Notes under the pieces: model-generated
Databases searched by the model: none
What the model saw: the letters and a program-made list of their open reading frames with translations, nothing else
What the model was told of the DNA's origin: nothing
In this document: in pieces, positions 11,501 to 23,768 of the stretch
Layout: every line of letters starts with the position of its first letter
How positions within the stretch are numbered: the stretch's first letter is position 1
Translations under genes and position numbers: made by a program
Assembly (NCBI RefSeq): GCF_029227915.1
Contig: NC_079877.1
Coordinates: forward strand, 20,175,851 to 20,239,850
Direction: 5' to 3'
Source: Hydractinia symbiolongicarpus
Taxonomy: Eukaryota; Cnidaria; Hydrozoa; Anthoathecata; Hydractiniidae
Length of the DNA stretch: 64,000 nt

Positions 11501-14500
11501 TCAATGATAAACAACTTGCTGCATGACTTCGCTAAAATCACCATAGTATTGATCACTTTATGAGCGCTGCTTGCAGGTTTTATTTTGAGAATGATAAGGA
11601 ACTTTATTCAAATATTCTTTTTCTTTCTGTATGCACGTGTTTAGATTTTAGTAAATATGACTGAAAACAAAATAATAAAGAGACTTTAATTGGTTGATTC
11701 GAAGAGACTTTAATTGGAGGATTCTGTATTTTCAAAACAAAAAACAAACGAAAATAGATATATCAAAAATAATTTGGTTCACAGCAAGTGTCATATGGAT
11801 ACCCTGAAGTTGTTCTCAATTACATAGGAGAGTTGGCACCAGGTGATATCGTCAGAGAAATTCGGGAGGACGCATTTGTAGTAAGCTTGGAAGAATTTTG
11901 TGAAGCTATAAGTATATATTCCTAAAGTTGATGTAGCTGTGTGTATATTATGTATATACAAAATAAATATAGAAAATAAATAAACTTGTTTTTTATTGGA
12001 GTGAAAACCTTGAGGCTTGTATAACCCCCTCGTTTCTGTGGAATCTGTCCTGCCCTTTTTTTATTTGTTGTCTTTTACAAAGCCTTCTTTTCATTTTAGT
12101 GTCCTCTCTAACAGCCCATTCACTGTTCTTGATCCTTTCTTTGTCAATAACGTGCCACGTTGAACCGATAAAGTTGGTGTGTTTATTTCAGCCATTTCAA
12201 ATAATTTTTCTGTGGTATAGTTCAACCCAGAGTTATACACGCATACACTCAAGCTCAATGCCTAGCTCAATGCTGGAGATGTCTCCAGAGGAGGCACATA
12301 TTGTTCTTTTCAACACAAACTCCACAACAGGTGATTGAATGACTCATTCGCATTTTGATTGGAGACATTTTTACATCCTTCTAAAAAAGACTTGTCCGCA
12401 AGTCTTTTAAATATTGGAGTAACTGCATTCACAATAGCATTGGTGAAGGTGATTTTGTGGGCTTGATGTTTAGGACTCAGTTGTAATATCTCGCTGGTAG
12501 CTGCACCAACTGCATCCTCCTTTAGCGCAATAATCATGCTGTGGATGTTCACGTGTGTTGAATAATGTTTGAGAATTGCCCAAGTCTCCTGGGACATTTT
12601 CTCCATAAAAACGTTGAATGGCTCAATTTTGGCAATAGTCAATCATCCATTCCCACTATTTCCTTTTCCATCTTCAAGTTTCTTTATATCTTTGGCAAGT
12701 TTTCTCAAGTTCATCCTTATTGTGTTGTGACGTGATTGACATTTTTTTCTCATTCTTATTTTCGCAGGGGAATCAACAACCTTTTTCTTACATTTCCTTT
12801 TTTTTCAAATGTGGTGTGGATTGCTGTGATAGCTAGACAATTGCAAATGGGTGTAATTGTTATTTTTTAAGTGATTGTCTATTTTTACAACAAAATTAAC
12901 AAAACAATTGTCCTAATTCCCGAAAAAAAGCATCAATACAGAAGATAATTACTTATATTTTTATCATGTCGGTTATAACAGCTGGCCATAGGAAAAAAGC
13001 TCATTCGTTGGTGTAATACCCATAAGCAAAAAAATTTTTTGAAAAAAAATATTTTTTTTCCTTACTATAACCTTAATTTATATCATTGTTGGTCGTTTTT
13101 GTTGTTATTTTTAATATTTCAATTAAAAGACATTGTGATATTTGGCAGAGAAGGGTGAGGATGCTGGAGCTATAGCAAAAAAACACGCAATAGAAACTCT
13201 TCTTGTCGTGTACACGAAATAAAAACACTATTTTACAGCCAATACAACTTCTTCATGTTTCTTCTTTCCCTCTTTTTACAATTTCTTTTTACACACATGC
13301 ACCTGAACTATAATCACCATACTCTTGTAAATACTTGTAAATACAGCCCATAATTCAAAACTAAATGTAGCCAATAGTATTGGCAATCCAAATAGGCCAA
13401 TTGCTTTCCACCACTGGACAAAAACCTTGTAGATTAATGGCAAAATGGCAACCCACCAGGAGCTTCAATTAAAATTAGCTGAACTATATTTATTTATGAA
13501 GGAGTCATTAAGTATATATAGCTTGTATGTTGTAGTTGTCAACAATACGCCTTAACTAAGGGTTTCTTTTTATATTAGAAGTATCAGAGTTTGGATACAA
13601 CGACAGAATGGACAGTTTTGGCCAAGTATTTGTCACTACATGCCAGGTATATTTAAAAATGATTTAAGTTGTAATTTTTTTTTAATTGCTAATCTTTGCT
13701 ATAACTACAACATTTGATTTGATTTTAAATGAATAAATCGTGTAAAATACTTTGTTTTTTGTTGCATCTGACATAGCAACACCGAACAGCATGCATGCCA
13801 AACAAATAAAGCATAAGCAAATTGTTGGTTTTTGCACCAAATACCAAGAACAAGAAGTCAGCCCTCATAACGATAATTGTATGGTATCTAGCAGCTATAT
13901 AAAATCACAATCAGAAAGCATGTAAAAGATATTGTTCTTTAATGCCTTTTTTATATTTAAAAAAAGTGTAAAAATTTACACCTATATTATATATATAACT
14001 TTCGTATTTGTTAATTGCAGAGGCTGGGACTTGCTTAGATTATAACAAAGAGAGTGGGAAAGTTTTCGTTGGTCTATCAAATGGAACAATTCAGGTAAAA
14101 CCTTTAACCAACGTCTTCATTTTAGAGTAGCAAATATGAAGCTATACATTAATAAGAAAGCTACACTTAATAAGCAGTCTAACATTAAATTTGCATTCAT
14201 GGCTTTAAAAATGTTGGTTAAAGGTCGCTGTGTGACACCATTTTATTTGTATTATTATATACAGGTAAAATAGAACTTTCTTTATTGTTAAAACTGTAAG
14301 GAAAGTTCACTGTGGGTTATAAACACCTCCATGTCCATCATTATGAACTTGGTAATATAAAACAAAGTGGACATATGGTGCATTAAGAAGAGTTTCCTTA
14401 TAAACAAAAAAAACTCACTAATATGTTGTAAAATTTTGAAGCAATATTATCCAACAGCTTTAAAGAAAATCCTGTTTTTAACTAACTCACAATATTCTGG

Positions 14501-17500
14501 TCCCAACATTCGGCATTTTTGGTCCACGAAATATGAGCAGTCGGGATAGATATTTTTTTGTGCCATGATGTTAGAGCAAAGCCCTGCAGCTTAATGATAT
14601 CATTAGAAAAAGTAGGTAAAGGGTTAATCAGATTGCATTGTTTTCTTGTAATAGGAATACAGTTTGTCTGATGATTGCAACAAATTAAATCTTGTTCGAA
14701 ATTATATAGGTAAGTTTCAAAGCCAATTTGCTCTTTTTAGACGAAAAAGCAATTTTAGCTGGATTTTTTTATGTATCTTAGCACACAATAAAAGAGTTAG
14801 AAGCATTGTATATGCACTGGATTATAACTGGTTGCTGAGCTGCAGTAATGACAAGCAGTTTCAGTGGCATTGTACAAAAACTGGCAAGAGGATTGGTGGA
14901 TACACTGCAAAAGCTTCATGTACTTGCTTGCAGTATCTATTCTATATTATTATTGTTGTTGTTGTTGCTGATGTTGTTGTTGTTGTTGTACTTTTTGTTG
15001 TTGTTGTTATCTGATTAGGTATCGTTATTTTTGCTATTGTTGCTGTTCTTGTTGTTGTTTATTATTAGTGGGTTGTTTGGTTGTTTTTGTTATTTTTGTT
15101 TCTGTTCTTGTTGTTGTTTTGAGTTAAATGCTGTACACTTATAGTGTCAGAATGCATTACTCTGTGTGACAATTCAGTTAAGGCATTTTTTTAATAGGAG
15201 GGGCATGTATTTTAGCTTTCAAAAGATCATGTGAAAAGAACAGTATTGAAGCTCACTGAATTTTTACTGGTTCTTACAAAAATGAGTCTACAGAGCATGA
15301 GTGAAAGGATGCATTTTTGAACGTCATTAATTTCGGCCTTTTTGAAAAATTAATAAGCTAATTATGATAATAAAAATATATAAAAAAATTCAATGTGCTT
15401 GGAATTTAATTTCCATTGAGGTTAATAATTTCGTAAAGATGAAAAGGTATTGAAAAAGGGAAGAAATTAAATTTACTGAATATGTGAAGAAAAAAAGGAA
15501 AAACCTTAACGATTGTTGAAGATTCGATATGACCTCAAGTTACGCGTTTATGGGTGACTTCTCTGGTGAAATACATGTGCTGAAATTATCTGAAGATGGT
15601 TTGAAACCAATCACAGTTTTGAAGGGCCACTCAGGTAATTCTATTATTACCCTTTTTTTTGTCGAATAAAAATTAAACATTTCTGGGAGGAATTTATTTT
15701 AGAAGAGCATTTATTACGAAAATGAGTTGGAACTTCTTTATTTTCTCACTACCAAGATTATCCCCATCACAATCAACAATGTCCATTTTTCGGACGTATT
15801 CTTTATCTGGGGTTGTAGTTAACTGGTTTCCTTTGTCTTCATCAAATCAGATGTATAGCTGCCATGTGAAGTCTTCTCTTCCAGAAGGCGGTTACTTGAG
15901 AAAACACAGTTTCTTTTTTGACAGATTTTTATTTTATAGTTCGTTCGCAAACATTTTTTTTTTCGGCTTGATGCATCGTTTTCTCAGCTAACATGTGTTT
16001 CAATGTTTTAGGTAGCGTTCAATGTCTTACGTGGGATGCTGAGAAAAAGTGGTTATACTCGGGAAGTTTCGATAAATCCGTGATAGTATGGGATATAGGC
16101 GGACAAAAAGGTTCAGCTGTTGAACTGCATGGTCACTTGTAAGCTCTGTTTGCACATTTGATGCTCTGTTTTGATTTTGTAATTTGAATGTGCTGGCAAT
16201 TATTGGCAGAATATCTACATAAGCAGGTGTTTTTGTTTTTTAGATCTAGAGTTCGAAGTATTGGTCTTGCCAGTCATGCAGATCGACTTTTTAGTGTTGG
16301 TGATGATCAAGACTTGACAGTGTGGAATACCAGATCAGAAAGAAAAGAGGTGATGTCAGCTATTTCATATCCTCAAGTAGTTTATTTAATAACTCATTTC
16401 TGTTTTGTTTAATTGGAAGAGTTGTGTGTGTTGTGTTTTCAGACACCCACATGGTCACAAAGCGATATGTGTGAAAAATGTGCTTCGCCCTTTTTTTGGA
16501 ATTTCAAACAGATGTGGGATCAACGAATTGTTGGCGTCAGACAGGTAAGGGGATTTTCGTATTGTTTACTCATTACCAGTTTCTGAAGGTGCTGTATTTA
16601 TCTATTTTGTTTTCAGCACCATTGTCGAAGGTGTGGTCGGGCAGTGTGTCATAACTGCAGCGATAAAACATCCGTGTTACCTCAGATGGGATACGAATTC
16701 GATGTCAGATTGTGTGAGGAATGTTACGACAAGATAGAAGACGAAGAGTAAGTGAAGATAAGATTATGAACTTTTTTTCCTTAATCCTTTGCTTTCAGTG
16801 CAGAAACTAGCAAAAATCTATTTTGCTAAATTTTCCAAAAGCATCGATTCGCAAAAGTTTATGAACAAGAAAAAAATGCTACTTTAACTCGCGTAGAGGG
16901 AGAAAAATTCTAAAATTTACAATGTTTTTTAACTCCAAGCGACGAATTTCTCCATTCGCAAATTTTTTTACACATAGTGTGCAGTGGGACCTCTTTAAAG
17001 CGGACACATACGGGACCAAAGATTGTTTTCGCTTTAGAAAGGTGTCCGCCTTGAGAATTTTTGCTTATTTTAGCAAGAAACGAGTAAAAATTCTAATTCA
17101 AAAACGGAAATCCGTTAGGGATGCCCATGTTACTTGCCCAGTGTCCGCTTTAAAGAGGTGTCCGCTTAAAACTGTCCGCCTTGGAGAGGTTTTATTATAA
17201 GAGTTTATTAAGAAATCGTCTAGGAGTCTATGTTTCGTCAGTCTTAAGGAAGTGTCCACTTTGAGGATATTGCGTCTTCTGTACGTCGTACAGAACACGT
17301 TTTTCGTACAAAACAACGTTACAACGCAACAAAATGGTTGTTTTTTATTGGAGGTGAGTCGAAGTTCTCTATGCTATGTGGGAAAGCTGAAAAGAATTAT
17401 TTCAGTTTCCTATTTCCGCTCAAAAGTGTGTGTATGTAAATAGGACTGAGATATGACCAATGTTCCGATGAGTTCATATTTTTATTTTTTCGTTTTCAGG

Positions 17501-17726
17501 AAAATTTCGACATCTACATTTCATGATCTCAAACACGGCATCGCTCACCTAAATATCGACCTTTCGAAATCCCGCATGCTAACTTGTGGTGTGGATAATA
17601 TGGTGAAGGTACGTGCTCTCCCCCTCTTGTTCTTACTGCTTTCTTCTGCGTACCGGAAAAACAATACCAATGATTTTTTATTTTCAGATATGGGATATTC
17701 GAGAACTTCTGGACGAGGGAAGATAA
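8522..17726 (+). CDS. WDFY2: WD-repeat and FYVE-domain protein, WDFY2-like (12 exons)
   Basis: Twelve coding exons join in one frame: 8522-8676, 13579-13646, 14021-14094, 14655-14709, 14782-14932, 15522-15634, 16012-16138, 16244-16349, 16443-16544, 16617-16747, 17500-17608 and 17688-17726. All introns are GT-AG. The product is 409 aa; vertebrate WDFY1 and WDFY2 are about 400-410. It opens [10 protein letters not shown]. Six WD40 repeats precede the FYVE zinc finger (residues about 284-362) and the seventh follows it, the arrangement known for WDFY1/2. Visible motifs are [20 protein letters not shown], then RQHHCRRCG split between exons 9 and 10 (the PI3P-binding R-x-HHCR-x-CG box), and RLCEECY; all eight zinc-ligand cysteine or histidine positions are present. 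FYVE domains bind phosphatidylinositol 3-phosphate, so it should sit on early endosomes; mammalian WDFY2 acts there in Akt and endocytic signalling. Function here is inferred by homology. Intron 1 (4.9 kb) is loaded with transposon debris. Confidence 0.97.
9087..9172. repeat. Near-perfect 42-bp inverted repeat with 2-nt loop
   Basis: In intron 1 of the WDFY2-like gene, 9087-9128 and 9131-9172 are reverse complements with a single mismatch and only GA between them. Transcribed RNA would form a long hairpin. It could be the joined ends of a lost MITE, a recent foldback, or a small-RNA precursor; no flanking duplication settles this. Confidence 0.85.
9285..9450. repeat. Degenerate two-copy tandem repeat in intron 1
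   Basis: Two blocks of about 80 bp both run from CTGTTTG(T/C)AAAC through ACACCATC or ACGCCATC to TTTAAAACGCTTT. No coding meaning is evident. Confidence 0.45.
10375..11092. mobile_element. TA-flanked MITE with repeated GCGAGCATTAA motifs, 718 bp
   Basis: The ends are inverted (left CCTTGAGTGCATTAATTTT, right AAAATTAATGCACTTAAGG) and are flanked by TA on both sides (10373-10374 and 11093-11094), as for Tc1/mariner-type insertions. Next to each end, and again internally, there are many degenerate copies of GCTCGCGAAAATTAATGCTCGC-like sequence in both orientations (10390-10555 and 10970-11085). There is no transposase frame. It lies in intron 1 of the WDFY2-like gene. Confidence 0.65.
10873..10958. 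mobile_element. Small inverted-repeat element with CCTCGTCCCCAGGGC ends
   Basis: Starts CCTCGTCCCCAGGGCTTCTT and ends with GGAGCCCTGAAAATGAGG, its imperfect inverse, enclosing a Phe/Ser-type T- and A-rich core. It is nested in the MITE at 10375-11092. The end sequence is shared with the larger element at 19035-20223. Confidence 0.45.
12060..12642 (-). pseudogene. Decayed transposase-related gene, C-terminal part
   Basis: The minus strand from 12642 reads 110 codons with the stretch [19 protein letters not shown]. The pattern QNANES-(F/L)-N-x2-(L/I)W-x2-CPK is typical of a family of Mutator-like transposase proteins common in cnidarian and arthropod genomes. A stop follows directly where Pro would be expected, then [11 protein letters not shown] continues and further frames carry VCVYNSG and [20 protein letters not shown]. 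It is a broken 3' fragment in intron 1 of the WDFY2-like gene, in the opposite orientation. The superfamily is from memory of the motif and could be wrong. Confidence 0.55.
14950..15125. repeat. GTT-rich low-complexity tract in intron 5
   Basis: Imperfect (GTT)n and GTTGCT repeats directly after the exon 5 donor at 14933-14934. Open frames here (poly-Val) are an artefact of the repeat. Confidence 0.8.
16980..17185. mobile_element. MITE-like repeat with CAGTGGGACCTCTTTAAAGC end
   Basis: In intron 10 of the WDFY2-like gene the sequence begins GCAGTGGGACCTCTTTAAAG, then CGGACAC, and the second half carries the inverse (GTGTCCGCTTTAAAGAGG) plus more GTGTCCGC units up to about 17185, with a weaker copy near 17245. 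CAGTGNNACCTC starts are seen in pogo/Tigger-type elements; the assignment is tentative and I see no clear flanking duplication. Confidence 0.5.
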
Positions 17727-19034
17727 ACTACTTTATTTTTATTTTTATTATTTTTTGTGGAATTTTTCTCGTCTTTTCTTCTATATTTCTTAGTTTTTCT
17801 ATATATTTTTATTTTTTTCTGGACGCATAGAATGTTAATTTTAAATAGTACCATCGCGTAGTTATTGTTAGCTGTGCGTGGTGTCCTCTCCCGTGTTTGT
17901 TGTGTCACCCTCCCCCATATTGATTAAGCTCTTTGTTTGAGCTCCGTCACCTGTGTGTTTCATAGAAGAATGTAAGTCTTCGTGTGGAGTGTCTTCAAAA
18001 GCAAAAAGATTCTTTATCATGAAAATAGTCAAATCTCTAAATCTCTATCCTCTCTCATGTTTAATTCTTTTAATGTTGGATACGACAGGATTGCATCTTA
18101 CCGTCTTTTTTTACGGCGGATGCAAGTTAGCGTCGTTTCTTTAACTGTCAATATGGACGCTGAAACTCCTAGGCGCTTTTGCGCATATCGTTTAACGGGA
18201 AACTCCTTGTGTTTACATTTTTCCCTAGAAGTTTGGGCATTCGTTTGTACCTAGATATTTTTTTCGTTTAAAAGTTGTAGAAGTTAGCTTAAAAACGCGA
18301 AATACAGGCAAAAAAATAAAAAATTAACACCCTATTTTTTTAACACCCTAGTATTATTCAAACTCTCTAATTCGAATTTTAATGTTGAGTTAAAAACATT
18401 TGTTCAAATTACGGGATAGTGCACATTTCGTACTTAAAATGTCTTAAAAAGTCTTTTTAGAATGATTAAACCAGAACAAATAACTACAGCATTCGAATTT
18501 CGATGAGAATATGGTGGTCAGTTAACACGTGGTTAAAAATTACTTCAAATTTCGTTCTTATACACCTTGTTTAAACAGGGTTGTCACGCCTTTTCAAAAT
18601 TTAATTCTCCTGAAATTTAAAAAAAGTCTCCTCAAATCTCCAAAAGTTGATTTTTGAACAACTCTTTTCTGTGGCCCTCCTGGATTTGTTACGAACGTTA
18701 CAATGGGTGGGAGGTGTTAAAAAATGGCTAATTTGGGTGTTACGTAATTATTAAATGGACATTCAATATTTTAGGAAAAATATTATATGTCCTTGGATGT
18801 CCCCTATTTTTTTATGAAAATACTGTTATCCTCAAAAAATATGGTAGAAAATTCTTGAACCTTGTATAAGGAAATTAACATTTCGCTTATCTATTTTTAT
18901 CGTAAGTTTCCATCCTTAGTTGATGTAAAATACTTCACTGTCCATATAATTACAAGAAAAACATTTGATATGAACTTGGTATTTAATGCAACTAGCACTT
19001 TAAACGCGTCGCACGCTATAAGATACCTAGAACA
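17727..19034. other. 3' flank of the WDFY2-like gene, no other gene seen
   Basis: T-rich 3' UTR follows the TAA at 17724-17726. From 18300 on it is AT-rich with repeated AACACCCTA-like strings (18327-18350 and similar words to 18740). No coding sequence recognised. Confidence 0.45.
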
Positions 19035-20223
19035 CAACCTCGTTCCCAGGGCAATTTTTCGCTTTTTTGATATCCGAGACGGCGCGAAGAGATGACCCTG
19101 GGCCAGACTGGTTAAAATCAGCACGATTCGTGCTGATTTTTAATTTATTCAAAATTTGGTCATTTTGTTAAGAATTGCATGCGGACCGCCGAGAACACCG
19201 TATTGCTATAATTTATGCAAAGCAATCTTGGATCGAAAACATGGATAGAGTTTTAATTTTAATCAGAAACAAGTTAGTTAAAGTGTTTTGAGTTTTTGCT
19301 TCGAGAAAACATGATTGCAGTGTTGCCTTCGCTTTTTTTGGCTACATAAAAATTTTAAGTATATATTTATTTTAAAGTTTTCAGTTTGCACATTTTCTTT
19401 CAAAAATGTTAGGTTAGGATTTTAGATTTAAAACAATACGTATTTTGTTTAGAACAATAAAGAAATAATGGCCAGCCTGGTTAAAATTTTTGGTATTCTT
19501 ATAAGAACGTGCGTATTAAAAAATATAAACGAATGCCTTAAACGGATACGTCAGTTATTCACTCTCGTCTCCCTAATATATAAAAAACGCAAAAAACCTG
19601 AAGGTGACGGTCGGTCATTTATTCAAAAAAAGAAAGAAAGAAGAGAAGTTTTTTAACTAAGAAGAGAAGTTTTTTAACTAAGAAGAGAAGTGTTTTTATT
19701 AAGAAGTGAGTCATAGGGGCCATCGTAGTATACCTGTATGTACCTTGTGTTGTATTTGAGCTAGTTAGATAGCTGCTAAACATGTCTTCAAAGAAACCTT
19801 CATTGTGTTTTTACTACACCCTGTGCACAAAAGCTAGCTTTCTAGTCTAGTGGCTACCTCCTTAACTGCACTGTAAAAAAAACAGAAGCTTACTTTAACA
19901 GCTTCTGAGTACAACTAAAAGCTATTTAATTTTGTTTGCACGTTAAGCTATACTAACAATGCCGAATATTTTATTTTTCACAAAAATAAATTCAGTCCAG
20001 CAGAAAATAAACATTCCAGCGTCCCTTTCGCACATAAACTTACCTGCCATTATTGTTTTTCTGTTATTATTTAATTTTTTACGCATAAACTAATTCCTCT
20101 TCATAATTAACGGAAACTTGAGAAACTAATCAAATCTCAGAACTGACCAGTGTGGCCCAGGGTCATTTCTTCTCGCCGTCCGAGATTGTCAGAAAGAGAA
20201 AAATGGGCCTAGGGACGAGGTTG
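19035..20223. mobile_element. Non-autonomous DNA element with 10-bp target duplication, 1189 bp
   Basis: Ends are inverted repeats of about 75 bp (left CAACCTCGTTCCCAGGGC, right GGGCCTAGGGACGAGGTTG as its inverse; the homology runs inward through GACGGCG...GACCCTGGGCC). The identical 10-mer ACCTAGAACA flanks it at 19025-19034 and 20224-20233. A 9-10 bp duplication suggests a Mutator-like element. No transposase frame is visible. A short triplicate GAAGAGAAGTTTTTTAACTA repeat lies at about 19640-19700. Confidence 0.75.
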
Positions 20224-20394
20224 ACCTAGAACAGTCTGTAGATCAAAAATTGGATATTATTTTATCTTTATAACAATGATAATTTATATTTAAACACTCA
20301 TAGTAATAAAATAGGTAAAATTTTGGAAATAATATAAATCACAGGAAAGTTTTCTTTGAACAACGTTTTAAAATTATGTCTTTCCTCTTTGAAA

Positions 20395-20660
20395 CGCCAG
20401 AAGTCAATTGCTATGGCGAGCGTATTGTGAACTGAGTGGAAGATAAAACAACGTAAAAGAAATTGATTTCAACACTCTCGAACAAACAGTTTCTTTAAAT
20501 TGTGTCTACTATTTTTGATAGAATTATCGAGCGAGTATTTTCGTGGTTTATCGAGTCTGGTATAAAGATTCAGATTGTCGCAATTGGTAATTGAGATGTG
20601 ATAGGTATTGAACAGTGGATGTAAATTGTTCCTATCGTATTTAGAAATATCAAAAAGCAT
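20395..20660 (-). pseudogene. Possible LINE ORF2 C-terminal fragment
   Basis: The minus-strand frame from 20660 reads LFDISKYDRNNLHPLFNTYH then NLNLYTRLDKPRKYSLDNSIKN. This resembles the weakly conserved region after the reverse transcriptase in L1/CR1-type ORF2 proteins. No catalytic motif is included, so confidence is low. Confidence 0.3.
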
Positions 20661-21334
20661 TAATCTTCTAACGGTGTCTACACAAGTCGCAAATGTAAAG
20701 GTCGGCTTTAATCGACACCAAAAATTACAACACTAGAGCGCAACCACCGCCCCCCTTTTCCCGAATATAAAGTTCTCCCCGAAAATAACCCCTACGCTAT
20801 TTCCTAATTTTATTTTTACCACAATAAAAGCCCATCGGCTGATACTCGGAAAATGGAAATGACTGTGGGCATATGATGAGAACAAGTCGGTGATTTGTAT
20901 GATGGGAACGATGTATTTTTTTCGGATGACTGCGAACAGAGCACCAACGACACAACGAAGAAGACACACTGTATGACTGTGTTCATGATGTAGAGATTGT
21001 GCCACATATTTAATGACCTGATACTATTTACTATTTTCACTCACGTCTGTTAAATCCCTAAGTTTATTATCACATAGATAACAAGCCTCCGCCTCCTGAT
21101 ATTAAGCCCCTCTCCAAGTTAAGCTCGCCAAAAAATTCGATGAGAAATAGTAGACCCATGGATATGGAGAATTTTACGGTATGTTTGTTCCCTTCTACCC
21201 ATCCTGGCTTGGAAGCAAATTTATGTTGCGTTTTATTAAATTAAGCTTATGTGAGCTTCGGCCGCGTCGAATGAGCCTATAGCATCAGAGCCTAAACCAG
21301 GGTCACTCTGACTGAGGAATTTCAACCAAAAACA
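20661..21334. other. Interval with no gene recognised
   Basis: Bases 20740-20820 and 21090-21180 look like poorly matching inverted ends of an old element (CCGAATATAAAG...CCCC against AATATTAAGCCCC-like text), but the pairing is weak. No coding sequence. Confidence 0.3.
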
Positions 21335-23275
21335 AGAAGCCCTGCGGCTTGAAGATTTCCGTCAATAGCCTGAGAGATATTGAAATTTGAAGTGGACCTT
21401 GAAAACGGAGAATTATGGGGTAAACAAATCCCAATTCTCAATTATTATTCATCAAATCCCAATTCTCAATTATTATTGTATAACCTGCAAAGTTAAAATA
21501 CAATCTAATAAATAAAAAATAAAATAAAATTTTTACATAGCTATATGAAGTATTCTATAATAACAGTTAAAACTTTAACTGGATGTTTTTAAAACTGATC
21601 AGGAAATTCTGGACATTTCAGAATACAAATCTTGTTATGTATAAACTTGACGATTCGAATAATAACTTTTGAACGAGCTCCATTTGAATGAAGGAAGTAG
21701 TTCATTGTTAATTAATTCAGCAATAAATACATATTAGCATTTAAATATTTCCGTATTTAGGCCTTCAGAATTTACTCTCCTGTTGAAGATTTGTTTAAAT
21801 ACTGATGGTGCATGGTTTGATAACAGCTGATCTGAAAAAGAAAGAACGTTTTAAAAATGAGAAACAATTTTGCCTAAAACTGAAATGTCATCAGGTTGTT
21901 TAATTATTGCCTCTTTAACCTCTCTTTACCTCTTTGATTTGAAAAGGGAATTTATTAAAAAGATGCAAATCAATGCCATGTGATGCACAAGGTATATTAT
22001 ATATATAAATATATGTATATAAATTTAATCAAGCTGGTTTTTGATATTTTTGTTAAACAAGTAATATATTAAGCAGGCGATCCATGATTTTGAAACCTGT
22101 GGACAATACAGGATTTATTTTGTCGAAATCGATTTATTGGATTCAACAAATTTAATTGTTTGTTATCCTTTTTTGATTCGAATTCTCAAATTTGAATTTC
22201 TTTTCGGAGAGTCTGATTAGTTGCATTATTCCGAAATTACTTCTGAAATTTTAAATTGACGAATTGAAGTCAACAAGTTGAAACAAAAAAGGGTAAACAC
22301 ACAATAAACTTGCGGATTTGATAAATCGATGGTCTTTTCCGTGAGATTTTTAAAAAAAATAGTTAGCCGTTTGCAATGGCACCGTAGCTTAGTGGTTATA
22401 ACTCTGGCACTTTGTGCGGGAGAATGGGATTCGATTCCCCTTGGAAGCAATTCAATATGGGCGAGTGAATGCTATGATAGCCCTAGGTTAACCCACCATG
22501 TGAGGGAAATAGGGGAGATGGCACACTGTGTGGGCTGTTGGATGTTGCAGGGAGTTGTCTGGTAGAGCGCGGACCCTGATTAAACTGCGTAGCTCAAAAT
22601 GAGCATTAAATACTCTAGGACTCTCGAACAGTTAGCTGTTAAGAACACAAGGAAGCTTTTAACGGCTAATTATACTATGCGCAGCGTCCAATTATCCTGC
22701 ATCGGCTAAGTATATATATATTGTTGCAGGTTAATCATCAGTTCACCCTGACTGTTCGGTGCAACAACGATAAACTTTTGTCATGTTTCGACAACTTTTC
22801 TGCAAAAAATATAAAAAAAATCCTGTGGGAATATACCTTTTTTATCTGACAGAAGTAGCCCCAACAAAGTGTTGTTTGGAAGTTTTTTTAGCCCCCCTTT
22901 TCCCCATAAGAACAGGAGTCGGGTGAGTCGGGTGTCCAGTAATGGAAAAATTACGCAAAGCAGGACAAAGGCTTTTTGTTGCTGGCTCTTTAAGAAAATA
23001 GGAACTCTAATTAAAGCACTATTTTGTGTAGCTAGCTAGCTATCTGGCTCTATACGATGTTATTATACGATAGTGAGTATATAAGTAATTTCACGACTAT
23101 TAAAAGGGGTATGTCAGTACCACCTGATAAAATACACGATTTTAAAAAATGTGCTTAGCTCCCAAGCTACATCAATGAAACTACTACGACCAAACCATCA
23201 GAGACCAGAAAGTGGCAAGGGGGCGAAATGTAAGCACTTTTAGTCATGGCCGTACCCAAAATAGATTAAAATAAA
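21335..23275 (+). repeat. Dispersed repeat family, copy 1
   Basis: From AAGAAGCCCTGCGGCTTGAAG to CATGGCCGTA this matches 54045-56775 along its whole length (shared stretches include TGATGGTGCATGGTTT, CAATGCCATGTGATGCACAA, GACTGTTCGGTGCAA/GACTGTTCAGTGCAA and CTATTTTGTGTAGCTAGC). Divergence is roughly a tenth to a fifth. One end carries a small hairpin (AAGCCCTGCGGCTT). I cannot name the family; a Helitron-like origin is possible. It holds no gene. A SINE lies in it at 22377-22620. Confidence 0.7.
22377..22620 (+). mobile_element. tRNA-derived SINE, copy 1
   Basis: Starts TGGCACCGTAGCTTAGTGGT with an RNA polymerase III A box (TAGCTTAGTGG) and a B box (GGATTCGATTCCCC), spaced as in a tRNA. A non-tRNA body follows (GGGCGAGTGAATG, GAGGGAAATAGGGGAGATGG, GTAGAGCG) up to ACTCTAGGACTCTC. 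Compared with the copy at 55471 it lacks the last roughly 90 bp. Confidence 0.85.
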
Positions 23276-23768
23276 GCATCTTCATTGGCTTTCGAAAATG
23301 GAATGGAGATTTTTTTAGGTTTTAGCCTGGACACAAACTTAGCAGCGTCCAGGCTCTGTGCTGTCTCTTCCTTCAGGCGATTTTAAAGATTCCGCCCCGC
23401 GTAGCGGCGACGGAAATCAAAAAATGTTAGGAATCTCAGCGATTTCTTCGATATATCAAGAAAATTTCAATCTTGCTAATATGTACATAGGCACGCATAA
23501 TAAGCCATTACTAAATAAAAAAAATCTTATTTTTTATTCATTTTTCTACATAAAAATGTGCTCTTCCAAAAGTATAGTTTTAGTATGACCTAAAACCAGC
23601 TAAATGCGTCTTCCAAGTAATACAAACAACTGATGTAAAATTTTGTTGGTCTGTAATGTAGCTATAGCTGGCAAGCAGAAACGTCACACTTGTGCAAAAT
23701 TTAGCCACACCAGTAATTGGTAGAAAAATGTCACGACTCGAAACAAAATTTGAGTCTGAAGATAGATA
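23276..23768. other. Interval with no gene recognised
   Basis: Mixed sequence with short accidental frames; no element boundary found. Confidence 0.35.

Noticed and set aside
14664-15014. 116-codon frame continuing through WDFY2 exons 4-5 into poly-valine
   Set aside because: It reads through an intron and the GTT tract; the spliced model fits the family much better.
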